DNA of 14,964 nucleotides from Thermomicrobiales bacterium (GTDB lineage Bacteria > Chloroflexota > Chloroflexia > Thermomicrobiales > UBA6265): contig JAWKPF010000058.1 in the NCBI GenBank assembly GCA_041390825.1, positions 1 to 14,964 of the forward strand, written 5' to 3'. Positions 1 through 6,086 of the stretch are shown in pieces. Under the pieces are notes generated by a model, which saw nothing but the letters and a program-made list of their open reading frames with translations, searched no databases and was not told where the DNA came from. How positions within the stretch are numbered: the stretch's first letter is position 1; each line of letters opens with the position of its first letter. A program made the translations under genes and the position numbers.

Positions 1-1192
1 AGAAGAGGTCGGTGGGGAGGGCGACGATGGCATCGACCAGATCGCGTTCGAGGAGGTAGCGGCGGATTTCACTTTCGCCGGAACCGGCTCCGCCGGTGAA
101 GAGCGGCGAGCCGTTCATGACGATGCCGATGCGGCTGCCGGTTTCGTCGTTGCGCATCTTGCCGATCATGTGCAGGAGAAAGAGGAGCTGGCCGTCGGAA
201 ACGCGGGGAAGACCCGGTCCGAAGCGGCCATCTAAGCCTTTGGTTTCGTGTTCCTTGCGGATGGGGTCCTGGTACTTCTTCCAATCGACGCCATAGGGCG
301 GGTTGGAGAGCATGTAATGGAAGCGCTCATTGGCGTGGGCGTCTTCGGTGAGGGAGTTGCCGAAGGCGATCTGGTCGGGGTTGTGGCCGGTGATGAGCAT
401 GTCGGAGGTGCAGATGGCGAAGGATTCGGGATTGAGCTCCTGGCCGTAGAGCTCGACGCGTATGTCTTCGTTGAATTCCTTCATGCGTTCTTCGGTGAGG
501 GCAAGCATGCCGCCAGTGCCGGCAGCGGGATCGTAGACGGTGCGGATGACACCGGGTTTGCGTATTGCGTCCTCGTCGCTCGCAAGCACGAGATCGACGA
601 TGAGGCGGATGACCTCGCGGGGGGTGAAGTGCTCTCCGGCGGTTTCGTTGGAGATTTCGGAGAAGCGGCGGATGAGCTCTTCGAAGAGGTAGCCCATCTC
701 GATGTTGGAGACGCGGTCTGGGTGGAGGTCGATTTGAGCGAAACGCTCGAAGACCTGCCAGAGGATCTTGCCATCGTGCAGGCGTTTGAGTTGTTCGGTG
801 AAGCGGAACTTGTCGAGGAAGATGTCGCGGACGTTGGGCGAAAAAGCGGTGATGTATTGCAGCAGGTTGTCGTGGAGTTGCGAGGCGTCCTGCCCTTTGA
901 GGGATTCGAAGGTGAATTTGCTGGTGTTGTAGACCTTGATGTGGTCGCCGGCCGCGCCGAAGAGGATGAGGTCGCGGGTTTGGTCGTCCAGATCGGCAGG
1001 AAGGGTTTGCGCGGTTTCGAGAACGGCGGTTTTGGTGGGTTGCAAGATGCAATCGAGGCGGCGGAGGACGGTGAAGGGGAGGATGACCTTGCCGTATTCG
1101 GATTGTTTGAAGTCGCCGCGGAGGATCTCCGCAATCGACCAGACGAAACCGCTGAGATTGGCGGTTTGTTCACGTCGAGGTTGTTCTGCCAC
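1..1192 (-). CDS. hsdM: Type I restriction-modification DNA methyltransferase subunit HsdM (partial, C-terminus beyond window)
   Basis: N6-adenine DNA methyltransferase of a type I restriction-modification complex, which methylates host DNA with HsdS and restricts foreign DNA when HsdR joins. About 397 residues are visible; the family usually has about 500, so roughly the last 100 lie off the left edge. The N-terminal HsdM domain begins with a typical block (FVWSIAEILRGDFKQSEYGK, residues about 16-35). AdoMet-binding motif I is DPAAGTGG (221-228) and the adenine-methylase catalytic motif IV is NPPY (297-300). I chose the GTG at 1192 because it gives MAEQPRREQTANLSGFVWS, like family N-termini; an in-frame ATG at 1228 is possible, and neither has a strong ribosome site. 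An in-frame TGA lies near 1288. No gene lies upstream on this strand, so this is probably the first gene of an hsdM-hsdS-hsdR operon. The truncation is only the window edge. Confidence 0.95.
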   Translation of the reverse strand, partial: MAEQPRREQTANLSGFVWSIAEILRGDFKQSEYGKVILPFTVLRRLDCILQPTKTAVLETAQTLPADLDDQTRDLILFGAAGDHIKVYNTSKFTFESLKGQDASQLHDNLLQYITAFSPNVRDIFLDKFRFTEQLKRLHDGKILWQVFERFAQIDLHPDRVSNIEMGYLFEELIRRFSEISNETAGEHFTPREVIRLIVDLVLASDEDAIRKPGVIRTVYDPAAGTGGMLALTEERMKEFNEDIRVELYGQELNPESFAICTSDMLITGHNPDQIAFGNSLTEDAHANERFHYMLSNPPYGVDWKKYQDPIRKEHETKGLDGRFGPGLPRVSDGQLLFLLHMIGKMRNDETGSRIGIVMNGSPLFTGGAGSGESEIRRYLLERDLVDAIVALPTDLF

Positions 1193-1510
1193 GTTCCTGA
1201 CTTTCGATGGGGTACGGCGATCCGGCATTGGACCAAGGTTCTCGAAGGGATGGACAGGGTCTGGCGGACCGGTCGCGTAGGCTGAATGTCACATTTCGGC
1301 GGGTAGTGTATCGGATTCTCCTGGGGGCAGGTCTCTGGCGATTCATCCACCTTTGCCTATTGCCCATTGCCCTTTGCCCAACCCCCCATGCGACAATCCA
1401 CCCCCAGAGGGCAACCATCCCGTCGCGCACTCGGCGGCGGACCGGACATCGAACCACTTCGAGCTGAATCAGACCTCCGGGCATAGCCGCCCGGGCCGAG
1501 GCGACGCCGC
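1193..1510. other. Divergent spacer between hsdM and the MFS gene
   Basis: This 318-bp spacer separates the leftward hsdM from the rightward MFS gene and must hold both promoters. Open frames across it are short shadows without ribosome sites. The only clear structure is a four-unit heptamer array at 1353-1380. I see no convincing -35/-10 pair. Confidence 0.5.
1353..1380. repeat. Four-unit heptamer tandem repeat (TTGCCNN)
   Basis: Four consecutive 7-mers are in perfect register on the plus strand: TTGCCTA, TTGCCCA, TTGCCCT, TTGCCCA. On the minus strand they read TGGGCAA-type, the same unit class as the arrays at 11246-11315 and 14378-14510 in the opposite orientation. The array lies between divergent genes. 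The period of seven is not a multiple of three and there is no coding signal. Confidence 0.8.
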
Positions 1511-2833
1511 GTGACCGCATCCGACCTTTCCCAAACGGCCTCCGCCACCGCCAACCCGGTTGGCAACCCGATCGAATCCGACGCCGTCAAATCCACCCAG
1601 CGCCGTCTGGTCAAAGTGCTCGCGGGCGCCCAGATGCTTGGCGGAGTCGGCGTCGCCACCGGCGCAACCGTCGGCGCGCTCCTTGCCGCCGATCTGTCCA
1701 GCGAGTCGTATAGCGGCCTCTCCGCCACCGCCAGCGTCGTCGGCGCCGCCCTGGCCGCCATACCGATCTCGCGCGTCATGAACGTGCGCGGCCGCCGCGC
1801 CGGTCTCATGGTCGGCTACAGCATCGGCGTCCTCGGCGCGCTCACCGTCATCATCGGCGCCAGCCTGGGACTCTTCCCGCTGGCCTTGCTTGGACTGGTC
1901 GGCATCGGCAGCGCCACCGCCGCCGGTCTCCAATCGCGCTATGCCGCCACCGATCTCGCCACCCCGCAGCATCGCGCGCGGTCCCTCTCCATCGTCGTCT
2001 GGGCCACCACGGTCGGCTCGGTGCTCGGTCCCAATCTCTCGTCGCCCATGGGCAAAGTCGCGGAAGCCATCGGCATTCCCAAGCTCACCGGCCCCTATCT
2101 GCTCACCATGGTCGCCCTCGCCTGCGCCTTTCTGGTCGTCTGGCGTTTCCTGCGGCCCGATCCGCTCCTGGAAGCCCGCCACCTGCGTCACTCCAGCGGT
2201 CAGGTCGGCGCAGTCTCGATCCTGCAACGCTCCATTACGGAGAACCTGCAGTTCATCCGCTCCATTCCTGCGGCCTGGCTCGGCCTGGCTGCAATGTGCA
2301 TCGGCCAGGCCGTCATGTCCTCCATCATGTCCATGACCCCGGTGCACCTGAAGCATGGCGATGCCGACCTGCGCATCATCGGCTTCGTCATCAGCGGGCA
2401 CATCGCCGGCATGTACGTCGCCTCGCCCCTCGTCGGCATGGCGTCGGACCGCTTCGGCCGCCGTCCGGTCATCCTGATCGGCTGCGCCATCCTGCTGGCA
2501 TCCTTCATCATCGCCGGCACCGCTGGGGAGCACGACCGCTGGCAACTCGGCGTCGGCTTGTTCCTCCTTGGGCTCGGCTGGTCCTGCACCCTCATCGCCG
2601 GATCCACCCTGCTCACCGAATCGATCCCGCTCGACGCCCGTCCCACCACCCAGGGCGCCGCCGACCTCACCATGGGCATGTCCGGCGCCACTGGCGCGCT
2701 CCTCGCCGGGCTCATCGTCGCCTTCGGTTCCTACGGTCTGCTCAACCTGCTCGCCGCGCTCCTCGTCATTCCTCTCGCGGTCGCCGTCCTCCGCCGCGCC
2801 GCCGCTCCAGCGCCGTCCGCCTCCGCCGACTGA
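1511..2833 (+). CDS. MFS transporter, probable drug/metabolite exporter type
   Basis: A 440-residue inner-membrane carrier of the major facilitator superfamily. The hydrophobic pattern fits about 12 membrane segments in two halves, with a polar central loop near residues 215-245. Signature A-like loops appear after segment 2 (SRVMNVRGRRAGL, 88-99) and at the matching place in the second half (GMASDRFGRRPVIL, 309-322). A motif-C-like GSVLGPNLSSPMG lies at 169-181, which in this superfamily points to proton-coupled exporters. The substrate cannot be told. The start is GTG with a GAGG about 9 bp upstream; the polar first 30 residues look like a cytoplasmic tail. It is followed 42 bp later by brnT, which has its own operator, so the two need not be co-transcribed. 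Long antisense frames over this gene are GC-rich shadows. Confidence 0.92.
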   Translation: MTASDLSQTASATANPVGNPIESDAVKSTQRRLVKVLAGAQMLGGVGVATGATVGALLAADLSSESYSGLSATASVVGAALAAIPISRVMNVRGRRAGLMVGYSIGVLGALTVIIGASLGLFPLALLGLVGIGSATAAGLQSRYAATDLATPQHRARSLSIVVWATTVGSVLGPNLSSPMGKVAEAIGIPKLTGPYLLTMVALACAFLVVWRFLRPDPLLEARHLRHSSGQVGAVSILQRSITENLQFIRSIPAAWLGLAAMCIGQAVMSSIMSMTPVHLKHGDADLRIIGFVISGHIAGMYVASPLVGMASDRFGRRPVILIGCAILLASFIIAGTAGEHDRWQLGVGLFLLGLGWSCTLIAGSTLLTESIPLDARPTTQGAADLTMGMSGATGALLAGLIVAFGSYGLLNLLAALLVIPLAVAVLRRAAAPAPSASAD

Positions 2834-2837
2834 TGGC

Positions 2838-2860
2838 TGTAACTACAAACTGTAGCTACA
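2838..2860 (+). promoter_or_regulatory. Probable BrnTA autoregulatory operator (tandem TGTARCTACA palindromes)
   Basis: Two near-identical 10-mers, TGTAACTACA (2838-2847) and TGTAGCTACA (2851-2860), lie just upstream of the brnT ribosome site. The second is a perfect palindrome and the first differs at one central base; their centres are 13 bp apart. Known brnTA operons are repressed by the antitoxin, a DNA-binding protein of ribbon-helix-helix type, so tandem half-turn-spaced palindromes here fit an operator. The assignment to BrnA is inferred from position. Confidence 0.6.
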
Positions 2861-2875
2861 CTTAGAGGAGACTGG

Positions 2876-3145
2876 ATGCGCTTCGAATGGGACGAAGAAA
2901 AACGTCTGATCAATCTGGAGAAACACCAGATCGATTTCGTAGACGCGCAAGATCTCTTCGATGGGCGCGAAGTCGTTGAAATCGACAGCGCCTACGAGTT
3001 CGAAACACGCAAGCAGCGCACCGGCTTCATCGAAGAGCGAATGGTCACTGCTGTTTGGACACCGCGAGAAGATGCCATTCGGATCATCTCGGTCAGGAGT
3101 GCGAGAGATGCTGAAAAGCGAAAATATCGTGAGCTATACGGATGA
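2876..3145 (+). CDS. brnT: BrnT family type II toxin (ribonuclease)
   Basis: An 89-residue toxin of the BrnT family, RelE-fold ribonucleases that cut mRNA and stop growth until neutralised by BrnA. Family hallmarks seen: the N-terminal FEWDEEKRLINLEKHQIDF block (3-21), then DLFDGREVVEID, and the C-terminal RIISVRSARDAEKRKYRELY (about 69-88). Length is normal. The ATG is preceded by a strong AGAGGAG at 2864-2870, 5 bp away. The gene overlaps brnA by 38 bp, the usual toxin-first order. Base composition is near half GC in the first 60 bases, clearly lower than the MFS gene before it, which suggests acquisition by transfer. Confidence 0.93.
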   Translation: MRFEWDEEKRLINLEKHQIDFVDAQDLFDGREVVEIDSAYEFETRKQRTGFIEERMVTAVWTPREDAIRIISVRSARDAEKRKYRELYG

Positions 3146-3422
3146 AGAGCTGCGGGAAAAGCGCCGTCGCGAGGGTACGCGCACCGATTGGACGCGTGTC
3201 GATGCCCTGACTGAAGAAGAGATCGAGGCTTCGATCGACTATGAGGCAGAGGGCCATCCCATGTGGGAAACAGCGCGCATGATCTACGACCCAGCGTGCA
3301 AGAAACAGATCACGCTTCGCCTGGATCCCGACATCATCGAGTTCTTCAAGGCAGGCGGTCCCGGCTACCAGACCCGGATGAACGCGGTCTTGCGCAGCTA
3401 TATGCTGGCGAACGCGAAGTAA
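3108..3422 (+). CDS. brnA: BrnA family antitoxin (BrnT inhibitor and operon repressor)
   Basis: A 104-residue antitoxin that binds BrnT and, in characterised systems, represses the shared promoter. The N-terminal part (ENIVSYTDEELREKRRREG, then RTDWTRVDALTEEEIEASID) is the typical charged BrnA opening, and the C-terminal KKQITLRLDPDIIEFFKAGG...YQTRMNAVLRSYM block (about 70-100) is the ribbon-helix-helix DNA-binding region. The ATG at 3108 has AGGAG at 3095-3099, 8 bp upstream, inside brnT; a later in-frame GTG at 3129 would cut the conserved N-terminus. Translation is probably coupled to brnT by the 38-bp overlap. Confidence 0.93.
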   Translation: MLKSENIVSYTDEELREKRRREGTRTDWTRVDALTEEEIEASIDYEAEGHPMWETARMIYDPACKKQITLRLDPDIIEFFKAGGPGYQTRMNAVLRSYMLANAK

Positions 3423-3423
3423 G

Positions 3424-3447
3424 CCGGCCCGGATGCGAATGGGCCGG
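3424..3447. terminator. Hairpin between convergent brnA and hydrolase genes
   Basis: A perfect 7-bp GC stem, CCGGCCC (3424-3430) with GGGCCGG (3441-3447), around a 10-base loop. It starts 2 bp after the brnA stop and ends 15 bp before the stop of the opposing hydrolase, so it could serve both directions. There is no T run, so intrinsic termination is plausible but not certain. Confidence 0.5.
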
Positions 3448-3462
3448 TCTGCCGCGTGACCG

Positions 3463-4263
3463 CTACTCCGGATACAACCCCGCGTCGTATCGGCGGGCGA
3501 TCGCTCCGGTCGCGGCATCCAGATCCACGTCATACACCAGCAGCCCGGCCTCACCATACGGGAAATACGTAAGCAGCTCCCCCTCGGGCCCGATCACGCT
3601 GCTGGCCGATTCCGGATACGCGAAGGCGTAGTTCACACTGGCGAAATAGATCGTGTTCTCGATGCTGCGCATCAGCATCGCCTTCTCGTAGTAGGGGTTC
3701 TCCGGATCGCCCCAACGGGTCAGGGTGGGGCCGCTCGAATCGCTCCCGGTCAACTGGGGATGGAAGACGATCTTCGCGCCCCGCGTCGCCGCCCAACGGG
3801 TCGCTTCCGGATAACGCCATCCCTCATGGCAGATCGTGATCCCAAACGGAACGCCATCGACCTCGAAGAGGCGTCGCTTCCCATCGGCCACGTAATACGG
3901 CGCTTCCTCCAATGGAAGCTGGTTCTTGCTCTGGAATCCCTGCACCGATCCGTCGCGGTTCACCACCACGGCGGCATTGTGCGCTCCCAGCTCGGTTTCC
4001 CACTCGATCCCCACGATCGCCGCTACCTCATGCGCCGCGCACGACTGCCGGATCCGCTCCAACGCCGCCTCCTGCCGCGCCTGGTCCTTGGGCGGCACGA
4101 AGAAATCGAACCCGCGCAATCCGGGGATATACGCCTCTGGAAAACAGACGATCGCCACCTGCTGGTCCGCCGCCTCGGCCAGCATCCGGTCGAGCGTGTC
4201 CAAACGTTCCGCTACTGTCGGAGCGTTCGGCACAGTCGCGAGTCCAATTCGAAGCGTAGGCAT
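3463..4263 (-). CDS. Carbon-nitrogen hydrolase (nitrilase/amidase superfamily)
   Basis: A 266-residue cytoplasmic hydrolase of the nitrilase superfamily, which hydrolyses nitriles or amide C-N bonds. The full Glu-Lys-Cys triad is visible: E43 in CFPEAYIPG, K113 in FQSKNQLPLEE, and C145 in ITICHEGWRYPE. Length fits a single-domain member. I take the ATG at 4263 (MPTLRIGLATVP), which starts exactly at the conserved first strand; the open frame runs on to 4377, but those 38 extra residues are not conserved-looking and cross a hairpin region. A GGAG lies about 11 bp upstream. The HEGWRYPE and LPLEE..YY contexts resemble aliphatic amidase/nitrilase-like members, but the substrate cannot be assigned. 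It lies 241 bp downstream of the FAD oxidase on the same strand. Confidence 0.93.
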   Translation of the reverse strand: MPTLRIGLATVPNAPTVAERLDTLDRMLAEAADQQVAIVCFPEAYIPGLRGFDFFVPPKDQARQEAALERIRQSCAAHEVAAIVGIEWETELGAHNAAVVVNRDGSVQGFQSKNQLPLEEAPYYVADGKRRLFEVDGVPFGITICHEGWRYPEATRWAATRGAKIVFHPQLTGSDSSGPTLTRWGDPENPYYEKAMLMRSIENTIYFASVNYAFAYPESASSVIGPEGELLTYFPYGEAGLLVYDVDLDAATGAIARRYDAGLYPE

Positions 4264-4351
4264 GTGAGGAGCATCTCCAGCACGCGGGCGGTTCGTGCCG
4301 GCACTATACCCGCGGATCGGTGCGAGCGTGTCCCAGGACCCCAGGCACGAT

Positions 4352-4389
4352 GAGCGGGTATGAGCGCTGTTCGGCACTCATACCCGCTC
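4352..4389. terminator. Perfect 13-bp inverted repeat between FAD oxidase and hydrolase genes
   Basis: GAGCGGGTATGAG (4352-4364) pairs perfectly with CTCATACCCGCTC (4377-4389) around a 12-base loop. Read leftward it lies about 115 bp after the FAD oxidase stop and about 90 bp before the hydrolase start. It may be a terminator for the oxidase mRNA, although no T run follows, or an operator for the hydrolase. A shorter related string, ATACCCGCGGAT, occurs near 4306-4318. Confidence 0.5.
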
Positions 4390-4504
4390 GATGCCACGAC
4401 TCAGGGTTCCGCGGCCGGCGTTCCAGGGCTGGAATTCACCTGGGCGTGAATCCCGTCACCCCTGGATCAGCCGGCGCGCGGCCGGCCGGCAGAAGGGCGC
4501 TGGC

Positions 4505-5881
4505 TCACGGGCGGATGTTCTGGTTGACGTGGAAGAGGTTCTGCGGATCCCAGATCCGCTTTTCTTCCACCAGCCGCGGATAGTTGTCCCGATAGGTCGC
4601 CCGGACCCGGTCCTGTCCTTCATCCATCAGGAAGTTGACGTAGGCCGCGCCGGTCGAATAGGGATGCAGGTCGGACCAGTAGTTGCGAACCCATTCGATG
4701 TTCGCGGGCATGTTGGCGGGAACGTTATCGATCCCGGCGATGATGTGGACGAACTGCGCGTCTCGTTGGGCATACGCCATGGCCGACGACGGCACGTCCT
4801 GGATGGCGCCATTCAATGGATAGAGATGCATGAGCGAGAAGTAGTTCGGGATGTACGGCCCGTAGATGGCATGCACGCCGATTGCCGAACCGCTCAATTC
4901 GGAGACGTAGTCGGCTTTCCAGTAGTGCTGCAACCCATAGGGCAGCAGCGCATCGAACATGCTGTTGATCGCGGGATAGGGCATCGGCCCCGCCAGATCG
5001 AGCGCCACCGGGCCAGCCTTCCGGATTGGCTTGAGAACGGCTTCTGCATCGGCGAGGTCTCCGGTCCAGCAGACCTGGATCATGCACGCCTTCGCGCCAT
5101 GCAGCGCTTCCGGCACGAACGGCGCCGGCGGCGCTTCGTGGTAGCCGAAGAAGAGCCCGAGCTCCCGCGGGGCGGTTTTCACGAAATCACGATAGAACGC
5201 CAGAATGTCGGCACTCACCGAGGCCGGATAGAAGATCGGCCCGCCATAGACAGTGTCGACGGGATGGAGCCGGAATTCGAACGATGTCACGACCCCGAAG
5301 TTGCCGCCACCGCCCCGGATTGCCCAGAAGAGATCGGGGTTTTCTCGCTCGCTCGCGGTGACCAACTCGCCACTGGCGGTGACGATGTCGGCAGAGAGCA
5401 GGTTGTCGATCGTCAGCCCATGCTTGCGGGAGAGATAGCCAAACCCGCCGCCCAGGGTGAGCCCGGCCACACCGGTGGTGGAGATGACCCCGCTCGGGGT
5501 CGCCATGCCGATCGCATGCGTTGCCGCATCGACCTGGCCCCAGTGGGCGCCTCCGCCAACCCGCACGGTTTGCGCGGTGGCGTCGACCTCGACGCTGTCG
5601 ATACGCCGCATGTCGATCACAAGACCGCCATCGACACTCCCCAGACCAGCCACATTGTGACCAGCCGCCCGGATCGCCAGCTCCAGATCGTTTTCGCGCG
5701 CATAGTTCACTGCCGCGATGACATCGGAAGCGTTCGCTGCCTGCACGATGAGGGCAGGGCGGCAATCGTGCATGGCGTTGTAGAGCTGGCGCGCCTCGTC
5801 GTACCCGGCGCTCGACGGGTCGAGAAGGGTTCCCTGTAGACGGCTTTCCAATGTTTCGGCGCGATGTAGTGTGACAGTCAA
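4505..5881 (-). CDS. FAD-linked oxidoreductase, berberine bridge enzyme (BBE) family
   Basis: A 458-residue flavin oxidase of the VAO/BBE superfamily, oxidising an alcohol, sugar or aromatic substrate, usually with O2 as acceptor. The FAD-binding half is residues about 40-205: RAAGHNVAG (71-79) holds H75, the likely covalent 8-alpha-histidyl link, followed by GVAGLTLGGGFGYLSRKHGL (137-156) and GGGNFG (191-196). The second covalent cysteine of bicovalent BBE enzymes seems absent, since the GV-x-G segment has Ala-Gly. The C-terminal BBE domain ends in the typical WDPQNLFHVNQNI (443-455). The start is TTG, supported by AAGGAG at 5889-5894, 7 bp upstream. No signal peptide is seen, so it is probably cytoplasmic. 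The LuxR-type regulator gene lies 205 bp upstream on the same strand and is a candidate regulator. Confidence 0.93.
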   Translation of the reverse strand: MTVTLHRAETLESRLQGTLLDPSSAGYDEARQLYNAMHDCRPALIVQAANASDVIAAVNYARENDLELAIRAAGHNVAGLGSVDGGLVIDMRRIDSVEVDATAQTVRVGGGAHWGQVDAATHAIGMATPSGVISTTGVAGLTLGGGFGYLSRKHGLTIDNLLSADIVTASGELVTASERENPDLFWAIRGGGGNFGVVTSFEFRLHPVDTVYGGPIFYPASVSADILAFYRDFVKTAPRELGLFFGYHEAPPAPFVPEALHGAKACMIQVCWTGDLADAEAVLKPIRKAGPVALDLAGPMPYPAINSMFDALLPYGLQHYWKADYVSELSGSAIGVHAIYGPYIPNYFSLMHLYPLNGAIQDVPSSAMAYAQRDAQFVHIIAGIDNVPANMPANIEWVRNYWSDLHPYSTGAAYVNFLMDEGQDRVRATYRDNYPRLVEEKRIWDPQNLFHVNQNIRP

Positions 5882-5888
5882 CCTATTG

Positions 5889-5894
5889 CTCCTT
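5889..5894 (-). promoter_or_regulatory. Ribosome binding site that fixes the TTG start of the FAD oxidase
   Basis: AAGGAG on the minus strand, 7 bp before the TTG at 5881. It is the best ribosome site in the spacer and supports the unusual start codon. Confidence 0.7.
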
Positions 5895-6003
5895 CTGCAT
5901 AGAGATAAAAACTCTGCGCCGCGCGTTGCGGCTGATTCATCCTATGCAGCCGGGCAAGACGGTCCAACAGCAGAACTGCGCAACTTTGGAAAGAGCCGGA
6001 GAA

Positions 6004-6021
6004 CTGCGTAGAACTACGCAG
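6004..6021. promoter_or_regulatory. 18-bp palindrome between the LuxR-type regulator and the FAD oxidase
   Basis: CTGCGTAG (6004-6011) and CTACGCAG (6014-6021) form a perfect 8+2+8 inverted repeat. The short two-base centre favours a protein-binding site over a hairpin. It is 123 bp upstream of the oxidase start and 66 bp past the regulator stop. A related string, AGAACTGCG, occurs twice (about 5972 and 6001). It may be an operator for the oxidase; the binding protein is unknown. Confidence 0.45.
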
Positions 6022-6086
6022 GCGGCACGCCGCTCTGGAAGCTGGTGTGTGGGATTCGCGCTGCCGCCAGATTCTGTGCCGGCGCG

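Noticed and set aside
248..1285. A 345-codon open frame on the plus strand, rich in acidic residues, antisense to hsdM.
   Set aside because: It is a shadow: the minus strand encodes a clear HsdM with motifs I and IV over the same bases, and the plus frame has no family features or ribosome site.
1469..2545. A 358-codon minus-strand frame opposite the MFS gene.
   Set aside because: Composition is Gly/Asp/Ala-rich shadow of GC-biased codons; the plus strand has MFS motifs.
3553..4377. Longer start of the C-N hydrolase at 4377.
   Set aside because: The 38 added residues are not hydrolase-like and cross the 13-bp inverted repeat; the conserved fold begins at the ATG at 4263.
4391..5839. A 482-codon plus-strand frame opposite the FAD oxidase.
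   Set aside because: It mirrors the conserved BBE gene, with no domain pattern and no ribosome site.
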